From IMG/VR virus record IMGVR_UViG_3300008952_000285, positions 1-24,618 of that record: 24,618 nt of DNA; one strand, 5' to 3'. The position numbers and the translations under genes are program-made. Shown here one piece after another: positions 1-12,500 of this stretch (position 1 is the first letter of the stretch; the number at the start of each line of letters is the position of its first letter). The notes beneath the pieces are model-generated. The model ran no database searches and was not told the DNA's origin. It was given only the letters and a program-made list of their open reading frames with translations. The DNA is from a virus.

Positions 1-2868
1 ACCTGTTGCAGAAACTGTTAACCCTACAAATGCTCCAGTTCCTGAAGCATCTTGAATAAGTAATCTAGGATTTTTCCATCCTATTGATCTGCCTTCAGGT
101 AATGCAGTTACTACGCCTGCATTACTACCGACTATATATACTGGTTCATCTAAAAATCCTGTATCGGCATTGGTACCACCAGTCCATGTATTAACGGTAT
201 TTGGTGTTGTACTATAATCGTACCGATAAGGACCGGCAGATCCTTTTATGTAGGCAAAAGAACTTCCTGATCCCCACGATTTTGCTACTGTTTGGGATAT
301 GCCCGACGACCCAATACCATTAGTAGTAGTAGAATTATTTGTAGTTAATACGTCAGAATCTTTTCCATCTACAGGAATAGCATCTCTATAAAAATGAAAC
401 TCACCTCTTATGATACGTTCATCTTGGTCTACTAAAATAAAATCTTTTTCTCCATTATAAGGGTATGACGCCGAATCTACATCTTGTGCAAATCCATTAT
501 ATGTTGTAAGTTTGCCGCCATTGGATCTTCCGACCAATGAAGAACTACTATGATCTCTATGATCACTAACAATGTCTGCTTTTACACCTTCTTTTGCCAT
601 TACTATTTTAGCATCAAAATTAGCTAGAGATACACCTGGTCTTGTAATAGCATCAGCAGTTATAGTAGGTTTATCTTCCGCAGTACCACCAGATTCAGTT
701 AAAGATCCATTAGAAAATGTTACTACTTTGAAATAATTACCATCATCAAAATCGTCACCGCCTGTTTCTGATGTCGAAGCTTGTCCTATACCTGCACCGT
801 CAGTATCGTCCCATAATAACGCCGAAGGATTTACCAAAGTACCGCTACTTTTTCCTCTGTTAACCCAAAATCCTGAAACTCCGTCAAATGCATTATTAGT
901 GCTGTCACCTGTTTGGTGCTGACTACTGTTTAATTGAAATAGATTATCTTCAATTAGTAAATTATTAGATTCAATTACTAGACTACTTCCAGATACTGTA
1001 TGATTTCCTGCAACATGAACATCACCATTAACTTGAAGATTTTTTTCTATATGTACTCCGCCTTTAATTCTAAGAGCTCCATTAGCCTCTTTACCAGCAG
1101 AACTATTACCAATAGTTTGGTCTCTTTCAAACGCTACCTCAACAAAACCTGCTAATCTTCTAGTTCCTGCTGTCGAATTTGCTGTAGTTATAAGCGTACC
1201 TGGGGAGCCAGCTGTATATTCGGCTCCAGCTAATACTGTATATGAATTATTATTAGCATCATCTCCGCCTATTGCTTGGCCACCATAACCCGAACTAACT
1301 GTTGTTTGTCCGTCTTCTAATGTTAGTCCGTCGATTCCAGGATCATTTTGTTCCGGATTTGTTAAGTCATTTATAGCATTAGATTGAAATGCAGAATATG
1401 TGCCTCCATGTAACTTATCACCGCTAATAGCATTAGGATCTAATAAAATTCTATTATCACCTAATTCTGCAACTAACTTTGCTCCACTACCATTGCCTCC
1501 TAGTGTAATACCACCACCTTCGCCGACTTCTGTACTAAGAGCATATGTGTATCCTGATCCAGATGTAGTAATTGTTACTCCTGTTATAACTCCTCCTGTA
1601 ATAATCAATGAACCTACGGCTGTTTCTCCTGAAACAGGAGCATCAAATGTAATAGTAGAGGTACCATCAATATAACCACTGCCACCTTGTATAATTTTTA
1701 CACTTTGAATTGAACTACCAAAACCTGATCTACAACCTGTTAAGTCTAGTTGATCTGAAGGATTCATTCCTACACGAATACTACCATTTATTGAAGGTCT
1801 TAAAGGCGGCGATGAATATCCACTACCGTTATTGGTCATTGTAATACCTGTAATCTTATCCTCATCGGCAGTTCCGTCGGATCCTCTATTGACAGTAGCA
1901 GTTGCCTGGGCACCACCGGCCTCTTGAGGTGGTCCTATTATAACTGTAGGAGTCTGGGTATAACCACTACCTTTATTGGTCATTACTGCACCGGTAATTT
2001 TTCCTAACTGATTAGTATCAGTTCTATCAATAATAGCATAACCCTCTGCTTGTGTGCCATCTGCTTCATCTGGTTCACTAAATTTTAAATCATATCTATA
2101 ACCTGCTACTGTGTCGCCTGAAGAAGTTGTTACGTCTGGATCAAATTCTCCAGCTAAAGTTAAACCTGTTGTTATTTTTGGAAATTCTTTATATAAAGGT
2201 AATCCGTCTGGATGCTTTTCCTGTTTATATACCGAGGCTTGACCTCCTGGAGGAGTAACAGTTGCGTCTTTTTTCAATGGTTCCCAAGGTAATTGGGTAT
2301 TGGCAAAATTAAATATGCCAATAATTTTTTTGTTTAGAACCACTTTAATGCATGGATACGATTGAGGAGCTTCAGATCCATCCTCTACATGAGAAGCTAT
2401 AGATTGGAATAAGAACGTAGCATCAGCAGATACAGGCACACTTAATTGTCCCCAGTCTAATACACCGCTTTCGTCTTTATATCTAATATTTAAAATGCCA
2501 TTATCTGAACTACTATCAAACCATAAATCGCCTTCTCGTGGTGTATAACCACTAGAATCAGTGGTAGGATCGGTTATTGCAACCGTTATATTTGCTAACT
2601 GTTTCCATTTTTGATTACCTGAATTATCGGCGTCGAGCATATACAAATACCCGTCTGTTGGTTTAAACCATAATTGGCCCACCATAGGATTTGTGGGTGC
2701 AGTATCTCTTGAAAAATTTTCAAGGATATGAACAAAATTTTCTGCAATTAATTGTCCATAATTTTTATAGTTTTGACCTATAAGGTTTAAACTTGTTTGA
2801 GTATTAACAGTACCTTCTAATACATTTGCTACTGTTGACCCTTTATAATTTTTTATATTATATGGCAT
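1..2868 (-). CDS. Tail fibre-like virion structural protein (5' part, runs off left edge)
   Basis: The frame is open from ATG at 2868 to base 1, giving 956 residues without a stop; the C-terminus is outside the window. An AAAGG ribosome site lies 7 bases before the ATG, and the gene begins 10 bases after the 210-aa gene. The N-terminus (MPYNIKNYKGSTVAN, then NYGQLIAENFVHILENF and VGQLWFKPTDGYLYM at about 37-76) resembles the opening segment of fibre-like proteins of marine T4-like phages. About 300-440 carries four GSGY-centred repeats. About 600-670 has VNGDVHVAGNHTVSG, then LIEDNLFQLNSS and a GFWVNRG...LLWDD segment, a module common in such fibres. It is Gly/Ser/Thr/Asn rich, with no signal peptide or membrane segment. 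The role as a host-contacting fibre or baseplate appendage is inferred from these patterns and from its place at the distal end of the baseplate operon. The exact T4 equivalent is unknown. Confidence 0.72.
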   Translation of the reverse strand, partial: MPYNIKNYKGSTVANVLEGTVNTQTSLNLIGQNYKNYGQLIAENFVHILENFSRDTAPTNPMVGQLWFKPTDGYLYMLDADNSGNQKWKQLANITVAITDPTTDSSGYTPREGDLWFDSSSDNGILNIRYKDESGVLDWGQLSVPVSADATFLFQSIASHVEDGSEAPQSYPCIKVVLNKKIIGIFNFANTQLPWEPLKKDATVTPPGGQASVYKQEKHPDGLPLYKEFPKITTGLTLAGEFDPDVTTSSGDTVAGYRYDLKFSEPDEADGTQAEGYAIIDRTDTNQLGKITGAVMTNKGSGYTQTPTVIIGPPQEAGGAQATATVNRGSDGTADEDKITGITMTNNGSGYSSPPLRPSINGSIRVGMNPSDQLDLTGCRSGFGSSIQSVKIIQGGSGYIDGTSTITFDAPVSGETAVGSLIITGGVITGVTITTSGSGYTYALSTEVGEGGGITLGGNGSGAKLVAELGDNRILLDPNAISGDKLHGGTYSAFQSNAINDLTNPEQNDPGIDGLTLEDGQTTVSSGYGGQAIGGDDANNNSYTVLAGAEYTAGSPGTLITTANSTAGTRRLAGFVEVAFERDQTIGNSSAGKEANGALRIKGGVHIEKNLQVNGDVHVAGNHTVSGSSLVIESNNLLIEDNLFQLNSSQHQTGDSTNNAFDGVSGFWVNRGKSSGTLVNPSALLWDDTDGAGIGQASTSETGGDDFDDGNYFKVVTFSNGSLTESGGTAEDKPTITADAITRPGVSLANFDAKIVMAKEGVKADIVSDHRDHSSSSLVGRSNGGKLTTYNGFAQDVDSASYPYNGEKDFILVDQDERIIRGEFHFYRDAIPVDGKDSDVLTTNNSTTTNGIGSSGISQTVAKSWGSGSSFAYIKGSAGPYRYDYSTTPNTVNTWTGGTNADTGFLDEPVYIVGSNAGVVTALPEGRSIGWKNPRLLIQDASGTGAFVGLTVSATG

Positions 2869-2878
2869 ATTTTTACCT

Positions 2879-3511
2879 TTATGTTGCTACGTAATTAGTT
2901 CTTATTCTTATTGTATATAAGACCTGTATTTTTCTATTAGCAGATTTTTCTACAGGATGAAAAATAACATGACTTAATAATAACCCTTGATTTCGACCAT
3001 CAACTGATTTAGCCTTTAGACCTATCTCATCAAATATAAATTGACCATCGCTATTATCAGCTGTATTCTGCGATACAATAGGCGAAGATAAATTAAAATT
3101 TGTATCGGACGACGACGGTTCAGTATATGCTAACGTAGATGTAATTATTATATCTGTGTATTCAGAACCGTCAGCATATACAACTTCCATTTTATTATTT
3201 GCAATATCACTATTATCAGCATCTAACGTATCAATATTTTTAAAAAATTTATCTGCATATAGATCATCATTTGCTAAATTAACTTTAGGCTCTCTATATG
3301 AAATATTTCCTTGAGCGTCTGTAATAGTTCCGTCACTGCCAAAATGCATTTCGTATATGGTAAAATTATCTTTATTGCTTAATGTATTAGCAATGCACCT
3401 ACTCATATTTTCTGAATGTATTTTATTAGGTTTATCTACAAAAATCTCACCAGTATCTACGTCAAAAATTTTAACGTGTCCTTGCATGTCTATATTAATA
3501 TTACTTTTCAT
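2879..3511 (-). CDS. Conserved T4-like phage virion structural protein, 210 aa
   Basis: The protein opens with a small module containing GHVKIFDVDTGEIFVDK and IHSENMSRCIANTLSN (about 11-46), followed by EMHFGSDGTI and a beta-rich remainder ending in QVLYTIRIRTNYVAT. This layout matches my memory of a roughly 200-aa protein found next to fibre genes in marine T4-like phages; I know no established function for it. It has no signal peptide, membrane helix or catalytic motif. ATG 3511 is preceded by AAGG about 10 bases upstream and by a T4-type late promoter box that overlaps the stop of the giant gene. It may therefore be transcribed from its own late promoter as well as by readthrough. The following fibre gene starts 10 bases downstream. 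A tail or baseplate role is inferred from context; an attachment or chaperone protein for the fibre is an alternative. Confidence 0.7.
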   Translation of the reverse strand: MKSNINIDMQGHVKIFDVDTGEIFVDKPNKIHSENMSRCIANTLSNKDNFTIYEMHFGSDGTITDAQGNISYREPKVNLANDDLYADKFFKNIDTLDADNSDIANNKMEVVYADGSEYTDIIITSTLAYTEPSSSDTNFNLSSPIVSQNTADNSDGQFIFDEIGLKAKSVDGRNQGLLLSHVIFHPVEKSANRKIQVLYTIRIRTNYVAT

Positions 3512-3530
3512 TATTATTTTACCTTATTAA

Positions 3531-3538
3531 TATTTATA
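3531..3538 (-). promoter_or_regulatory. T4-type late promoter box TATAAATA
   Basis: The minus strand reads TATAAATA, identical to the T4 late promoter -10 consensus, ending 19 bases before the ATG of the 210-aa gene. It includes the TAA stop of the giant gene, so coding and promoter functions would share bases. The motif is seen directly. Its use depends on the phage having T4-like gp55/gp33/gp45 late transcription factors, none of which lies in this window. In AT-rich DNA an 8-base match can occur by chance; position in front of a structural gene is the main support. Confidence 0.5.
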
Positions 3539-6500
3539 TGGTTCCCTGAGTGACAGTTAAGCCTTGTATTGGACTAGTACCAGCAATAGTAGTATTAGCC
3601 GAAGGATTAAATGCTGGATAACTTAACGGATCCGTTGCCAATGTTAAGTTCATAGCAGTACCTGCTTCAACAACAGAAGCACCATTTAAATGAGCTTTAG
3701 GAGTGGTACCGTCGACTCCTCTTGTACAACCTGTTAATGTATCAGTAGATACTCCTGTGAATGTAATTCTTTCTGAGCCTATAACTATTGTACCCGAAGT
3801 ACCAGTTAAATTGGCTGCTCCACCATTTGCAACTTCAATGGAAGTTGCAGTTGCAGTAATAGCACCATTTAATGTTGTTTTGTTAGCATCGATAATACCT
3901 TCGTATTTTCTTGTACCTGCATCTGTAATAAAAATTCTAAATGCTCTAGAATCGGCATCAGCAGTATTGCCTGTTGTATTTGTTTGCACTCGTATATCTA
4001 ATACTTCTGTTGCAGTAGTTTTAGATTCTTCTGTTATAGTTCTAGCATCGGCAATAGTTTCTATTTTACTATGATACGGTTTTGTATCATTTAAAAATTC
4101 TAAAATATCATCTTCACTACCTACATCAAATGTTTTAGGTGTTAAATTTAATGGTGTACTTCTTGTTAATTGTAGCACAGATGATTTTGCAATCCAATCT
4201 ATGTTTTCTTGTTCACTATAAATATACCTTATCATTGCAAAGAAAAATTCTTTGTAATACGACTGATAAGGTCCTACAAATACATCTAATCTTAATGCAT
4301 CTAAAATATTTAAAAATTCATTATTATAATTTTTATCCCAGCCAGTTATATCCCACTCTACTGCATCCCAACCACCATCTTCGTCGGTAATATTATATAA
4401 TGTTTCTTTAATTTGTATGGTACCGTTTTGTTTACCAATTTTTAACCATTGGTTAGATACCCACTGATAAAATGCCCAATCTCCTGCTCCATCGTCATCA
4501 TCTACTCTTACTGTTGTGTATAATGATGTATTTACATCATATAATTCATTTCTTGTATTTACGGTTTGTTGAGTAACTGTAGACGAATTAATTGTGTAGT
4601 TTGGGTCAAACCAGTCTGCATATACCCAATAATCTTGAGGTGTGTATGTAGAATTACCTTTATTAAATGTTCCACCTAATCTTTTTCTCCAATTAAGTTG
4701 GGAATCACTTAAATTTATTTTTATTAATAATTCATTTACTTTTTGTACTACAATTCGTATTGCTTTTAATCTATCTTTAATTAAACTTTGTTTATATGGA
4801 CGTATTTGACTACCATACCTAAATAATTCATTTAATCTTAAATCAGGTACTCTGTTTGGTGCTTCGTATGATATTGTATTATCATTTAAATATTCATATG
4901 TTCCTGCTAATAACTGTGTCCATGGTTGTCTAGAAAAATTTCCTATTTCATTAAATGAAGCAAACTGATCATGGGCAACAATTGTAGAAGCATTGGTAGT
5001 TACAGGATGGTTAACGCCTCGTGTAACTAACAATCTGTCCCCTGTTGATACATTTGTAAATTCGATATCATCAACAAAAATTATTACATCACTACTAGGA
5101 GAAGATTGCAAATCTATTTTTAAAAATACAGCTTGATATTGATCACTTTGGGCAACAACTTCTAATTGAAGGCCGTACAATTCGTTTGCTGCGACTGATG
5201 TTATAGCAATAGTGTCGCTGGTCTCTACTGTAAATCCTGAAAAATTAGTTTGAGACGAACTTGCATGTCCATATGATAATGACGCAGATCCTGCTCCTGA
5301 CCATGTAGACGAAGATCTAAACTTTATTTTAATAAGATGCTTTACACCAGCAGTTATACCTGCATATGCAGGTAATGATATATCTATTTTTTGTCCGACA
5401 TATCCGACTTGTGTACCCGATAATATAGTAAATTTACCAGAATATGCTCCGTTTAATACCTCACCACTAGTTGATGTAACTACTAATGCACCCAATTGTG
5501 TAGACCAATAAGTTGTTGCATTGGCATTAAAATCAGAATTTTGTAGATAATTAGTATCAGAAAGAAATCTTTCAGTCGCATAACGATCATAATAATTTAA
5601 TTCTACAACTTCATTTTCTATTTTTGCGTGAGATTGAAGATATCCGGATCCTTTTCTTGCGGTATTCATAGTTATTGCAGTTATAGATCCATTTGATAAT
5701 GTAACATCTGCATCTATAACAGTTGCTCTAGTACCTGTAGAAGTTTCAGGATATGAAATATATACATTTGGTTTAGATGTGTATCCTGATCCGCCTCTAA
5801 CAATAGTAATACTATCAATTGTTCCATTAACTATATTTGGAAAAGCATATGCGGTTACATCAGCCAAAGGTAATCCTAAAGTATTTCCTACTGGTGGATC
5901 TATTGTAACAACGGCCCCAAAAGTTAAATTATTTGCTATTGGACTTATTCTTATTTCTGGATAATGTCTTGACCAATGACTAGTAGAAGTTAATACATGT
6001 CCTGTATTATTATCAGCGAGTGAAATATATTGTATTTTATTTGTGGCATCATTTACTACGTCGTCTTTTGCATATGTTGTTCCACTAGCATAATCAGCAA
6101 TAGTAGGCAAACTTAACATTAACTTTGCTGATTCTAATTCTATTGCTATTGCATTATTTTGTAAATTACCACCAGAAGTTCCACTGGTTCCACTTGTCCC
6201 AGATGTTCCACTTGTCCCAGATGTTCCACTTGTCCCAGATGTTCCACTTGTACCATAAGAAACAACAGAATTAGCTGGATATTCTAAATCTCCGCTCCAA
6301 TCATATGATATTGTATTAATACTATTGTTAACTGACGTTTCTTGACCAACTAACCCTAATGTTGTTTTTGTTTGGTCAAATCCTAATATACTTTCGTGCA
6401 TTCTATTTGCTAATAATCTAGGAACAACCGAACTATCATTTTCTCTTAGTGTTAACCATTCTTTATGTGTTTGGCCTACACTATTTGTAAAGTTAATTTG

Positions 6501-9500
6501 AACTATAGAATTTTTGTTAAGAATTTTTTCTAAATTACCACTTATTAAACTAGATGTACCTGCAGGAGATGCCCAAAAAATACCTGACTCTGTAGGATCA
6601 TCTATATATTGTGTAATTTCTAATGTACTAAATCTTCTATATGGTTTAGTTTTAGGTACCGTTCTTTTATTCTTAACCCAAAAATAATAATATGTGACTT
6701 CGGTGCCAGTATAAGGATTGTATTCTGTATCTTGAGACCAATAATAATATATTTGATCATCTATAATTTTATAATATGCCTCGCCAGATGCTACTTCACC
6801 ATCTATAACAAATTCACCATTTACTAACGTCGACCATTCATCAGGTGTAACAATGCTTTTAGTCCATTCGTAAATATCTATACTTGATTCTGGAAACTTT
6901 GCACCCCAATTTTTAAACGAATAATCTAAATCTAATTTTTGTTCATAATCTAAATATCTTACAGTAGATAAATCCCACCATGTTTCGCCGACTTTTTCTT
7001 TATCCCAATATCTTTCATCAACAACTTCTTTAGTTTCTTCTGTCGAATCACTATATAATGCTTGATCATATCTAGTCGAAGAATCTATTTCAGCTTCGGC
7101 TACTCCGGGTATAATGCCTTTAAATGGGTCCCAAACTTCTGCCTTACCCAATTCTTTATTATCAATATAATCATATATTAAAACATTTGATATTTGATCG
7201 GACGCGGTTTTTGTTTGTTGTTGTCTAACTACGTCCCAATCTGTATTAGATAAATTATAAGAATAAACTCCAAAACCCAATCCTGATGTATTTTTAAATA
7301 CTATTTCTAGCGGTTGTCCTATAATCCATTGTGATATATTAGCTGGCGTAAATGTTATAGTTGTACCCGAAACCGACCATGCAACATTTCCTCCTGTTGA
7401 CGCAGGTAAAATAGTTTTACTGGTTCCTATATAAACTGATATGTCGTCAGCACTTGATACTGAATATGATAGTGTATATGCCGTTTGTTCAATTTCTGAA
7501 CTAAGATACTGTCCGCCTGTTGTTGTAGTATCTGATTGGTATTTTAATATTAAAGATTGTACTCTATAATAAGAATCTGCATACGCAACCCAACCCTCAT
7601 TCCAAGCATATTTTGAATCTGTTATTGCATTATATAAATCATCGGTGCCTAAAAATCTGTGTGATCTAAAAACAAAACATTTACAATATAGTTCATTTAC
7701 TGCAATATATTGATCTATGTAAAATTGCTTATCACTCCTTGAACCGCAAGTAGCACAATCAGAACCACTCGGAAAACCTGTTACTTTATGTATACCATTT
7801 AATCCTGGATTATTTTCTGCACCTACTATAAGAACATAATCACCGATACTCAAAGAATGAGATTGATTTAATTTTACCAATGCTTCGTTTCCAGTATCAT
7901 ACCCCGGACAAACTAATTCAACATCAAGATTCTTATCATGCAAACCTACTACATCCCAACTTTGAGTATTTTCATCATTTGCAAACCAAGCAGTAAATAA
8001 TCCATTTTCTGATACTGCGGTCCAAGGATTAGGATCATTTGAAGATGCTCTATATTGAAATGCTGAAATATAAATAAAGTCGTTATCTGCAGGTAACTTA
8101 CTATATGGCACAGAAGTAGGACCAAATGTAAATGCATATGTGTATTCACCTAATCCATCTACTTTTGTATTAGCACTATCTCTATATTGCATAGGATAAT
8201 ATGTTGTATTAAAATCACCTATTCTAACTTCTACTCCTAAATTACTAGTAGCAAAAGGATCTGTTGCGGCAGTTAATTTTGTGGTGTTATCATATGAAAA
8301 TACACACTTATCTATATGTAATCCTGCAACATATAAATCTCCTGTCTTTGTCCAAAATCCTGTTTGAGTAGAAGGATTTTGATTTAAATTATTAGCGGTA
8401 GTTATTGCTTTATATTCTGCTCCTTCATATATAACATAATCTGGATTGGTAGAGGAATTATCCTGACCATCATAAGCAAAATTAGCATTCCATGTAGGAA
8501 AGTCGTTATATGAACTACCTGCTACTCCGACTGCTACCCATTTAGTTGCACCAGATTCTGTTCCCGGTGTTACATTTGAAAATGAACTTGCAATAGATCT
8601 ATAATTTGTAGTTGTACCAGAATCTGTATGAGATACATAAGCATTAATACCATATGTTATACTGTTATCGTATGCGGTAAAAACAGTAGATGAATAATAT
8701 GTAGTTTTAAGAGCATTGTTAATACCTCTAAAACTTTGTTTAGCAGATGTTATTGCAGAGTTAGTCCATCTTTGTCCTTTATGCCGTACAAAAGATCCGA
8801 CAGCATATGATCTATTATCTCTCCATCCGTCTGTTTGTGTTAAATTATATATACTTGAGAGAGCTCCTTGATCTTTAACATCTTTGTATGTATCATACAG
8901 TTTAGGTAAATCTTTTTTATTAAACATAGTATAAGTAACTTCGTCTAATTTAAGATAACCTGCATTAGGTAAATTTTTCTCGTCAGTTTCTATTTCTTCA
9001 AAATTAGATAAATCTCTATCTAATGATCCTTGCGTAAAAGTTATAGGAGGATCATTTGCTGGTTCTTCTAACCATCTAGAATCACCTTTTAACATACTAA
9101 TAGCAGCATCATAATCTATATCTCTAGCCTGACCAGAAAATATAGGATCAAATCGAATTAATTGCGGATTTGTTTTAATGTCGCTTTGTTTTAAAGTAAA
9201 TTCTTGTGTTTGCTGAGTAGGTAAAGGACCAAACTCACCTAACCTAAACATCCATTCTTCTTCTAAGTCTATATCAACACTTGATTCTAATAAAAATGTA
9301 CTTCGTATTAATCTATTAAAACTTTCAGGTGTTCCTTTTTTATGAAGTAGTCCTTTCATAAATTGAAATTGTACATCATCAGATAATCGCATATTACGTA
9401 AGAACTGTTTCTTCTCATACCCTATGTTTTTTCGTGCAACACCTGATAAATTTAAGTCTGTTAAATGCTGAGTTTCGCTGAATAATTCATAATTTACGTT

Positions 9501-12500
9501 TGACACTGACTTATCAAAATTTTCAAATATTGTATCATCTCTAACTATGTAACCTGGTGCATAAAATGTACCATTCCAGTTAGATGTTTTTTGATAATCT
9601 ATTTTTAATCTTAACTTTTCTTCACTTAATAATGGAGAATACACAATATCGTTAAAAATTGTTGTATTGTCTAGTATCAACAGATGTTCGTAATCACAAA
9701 CAACCAATATAGCACAATAAATTGCTTTATTGTCGTTTTTACATTTTATATTAACTTCTTTGTACTGTCTGTCTACACTTATCTCTGAAAGATTTAATAA
9801 TTTTTTATCTTTATCTAAATACGTACTACCATATTCATCTTCATTATTTTTTAAATAACCATGAGCCAATATTAAGGTTAAGGATTTACCTATAGGACTT
9901 AATTGTACCGAAGTGTTAACATCCCAGTTAGATTCTGCCCATATTACAAATTGATTGGCTGCAAAATTCCAATTTTGTATATTGTTATTTGAATCAACAT
10001 CATTAAAAACAAAACCAACTGATTCTAAATATTTTTCATATTCTAATAGAAACCAATAAACATCTTGTATATTGTTAAATGTAGTTCCGTAATTAACTTT
10101 TACAGGAATTGTTTCGTACTTAACATATCTAATTAAATTTGTATTTCCTATTGTTACTGCTCTGCCTGAAACTTTTATCGAAGGTAATACATTAAAATAT
10201 GGTTCATCATTATGCCAACCATTAATTGTATATCCGGTCGACGATTTAATAATTTCTACTCCACTATAAACTATTTTTTTATACGGAGATGACTTATGTA
10301 ATTTTAATGAAATATTATCAGCTGGTATAAAATTATCAGATAGTTCTGATTGTAGGCTATCTGCTAATAATGATATATTATTTTTATTAGAATAACCTTG
10401 TATTTTATACATTTGTTTTGAATTTAACTGTCGTATTTGTCTAGCAAAATCTTTATAAATTTCATTACCTAAAAACATTAATCTATCAACTATTAATTGT
10501 TGAATCCCTAAAACTCTTCGAGTTAAATTGGTTGTGTCTACTTCATTATGAATGTATAATTCATTTGTGTTATGTCGTTTTTTTGTTTTTTCAGATATTT
10601 TTTGTAGTTCGTGCTTACTATCAACTATTTCAATTATACCTCCCATGCCGGAATGATTACCACACGAATAATATAACTGACTTATAGCGGTACCTTTAGG
10701 AATTATTAATTGCGTATATCTGTCACCTGTATTACTTGATAAAAAACTTTGTTCATAATTCCCAGAACCAGCAAATGTAGTATAATCAGTTGAACCAATT
10801 TTCCACACCTGTTGTGTTCCTTGGCTATATATAGAACCTTCAGTGTCTCTTATTGTAGTAAAGTATAAAGGATGGTTATCAGTGTATGTTAATGAACTGG
10901 CATTAGTTGAATCAGATTGATCAAAAATATATGTTTTACCTTGTTCTAATTTTAAAGTTTTTTGTTGGACACCATCTATATAAAATCTATTCTGTGATCC
11001 GTCACTTGCTACGGTTACTTTCAAGGTAGTTGATGCATCCGGACCATCATTTATTTTATCTAAAACATCGTAATTGTCTTCTAAATATTTTCCAGGATTA
11101 GCAGAATATAAAAATTTATTTTCTACATAAGGAAAAATTGAACTACGCAACCATACAGTTTCTATAGGACTTCCATCACCAAATTTAAAATTACTTCTTG
11201 CTTCGTTTGCAGTTGGAGAAGCAAGACTCCATGTATCAGGATCTTGTAAAGTAACAGTTGCATCAGTTCCGCCCGCTGTACCAGTGCCTGTAACAGGAAA
11301 TGTTGCTCCGGGTCTAGCAACATTTATATCTTGCACTTCTGCTTGACCAGGTTCGGATATAATTCCTTTTTGTAATGCAGATTCTAGGTCAGCTTTTCTT
11401 GTTAGGTTGGCCCAACAATTATCATTTGTAGTGGTTGTTGTGGGACTACCGTATCCTGCATCCCACCAACTAGGTTTTTCTACAAAGCCTAGCATTTCCC
11501 ATGGGTGAGTATGCGGTCTATCTGTATCAAAATAATGTCTGTAGATGCCTCTCCAATAACCTATTCCTTCTGGTTGGGTTGAAGAATAATTATGTGTAAA
11601 TTTATTATTAGCATCATACGAACTATTTGTTAATGTTGTAATACCCTTACCCACTCTATACGAATTAAAATAATTATCATAAAAATTATTTTGTTCGGTT
11701 TTTGTATACGGTGTAGACCGATACTTTCCAGGTATATAAGTTAAATCTTTTCTTTTATTTTTAAACAAAGATTGTATATGATCATATATTCTATTTTCTA
11801 ATTCAAACAATGCTTTGTCTCTAACATCTGTTAAAGACGGAGTTAAATTACTATCGACGGTTGTATTAAACGAAACCGTTTTAGAACCATCGTGGCCTTC
11901 TATAATTACAACTTGCCTCGAACCTGTGTCATCTAAATAAAATGTCGGTTTAATACAAGGTACTACACCTAACTTTGCTAATGTAGGTGGTATAAAACTT
12001 AATCCTTGATCAATACTAACTTTTATAACAACTTTACCTGAACTGACTGCACTATTCAATGTAATTTTATTAGTTGTTGATGTAGTATCTAATGTATATA
12101 GATCACTTGTTAAATATGTTTCAACTCCGTTGGTATCAATAGTATAAACATATACATGATTTTTATATTGATTAGTTCTTGTAATATTTCTAGGTAAATT
12201 AAAATTAGATGTACTAGCAGAAACATTATATGTTTTTTCAACTAAGTTAAAATAGTACATCATATCACTATTTGCAAACGAAAATGTATTATTCTTACCT
12301 AAATTAATATCATAAAGGGCTTGATCAATTAATCCGCTAATAGTAGGACTTGACGTCATACTTTTGTTTAGTTGTTCTATTTTTTGAACAAATTTTTTCT
12401 TAAAAACATTATAAGAATCAGATACATATTCTAATGCTAATAATACATCGTAATCTTCGTTACTTAATGTAAACCCTGTTTTTAATAACGAAGATAATTG

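Noticed and set aside
1400-1675. Open frame of 91 codons on the plus strand
   Set aside because: It lies antisense within the fibre gene, is proline-rich in the way typical of reverse frames, and has no promoter or ribosome site.
3703-4074. Open frame of 123 codons on the plus strand
   Set aside because: Antisense to the Ig-like end of the giant gene; its hydrophobic content reflects the reversed coding strand.
6174-6254. Tandem repeats as a CRISPR-like array
   Set aside because: The units are contiguous, without spacers, and are in frame as GTS codons.
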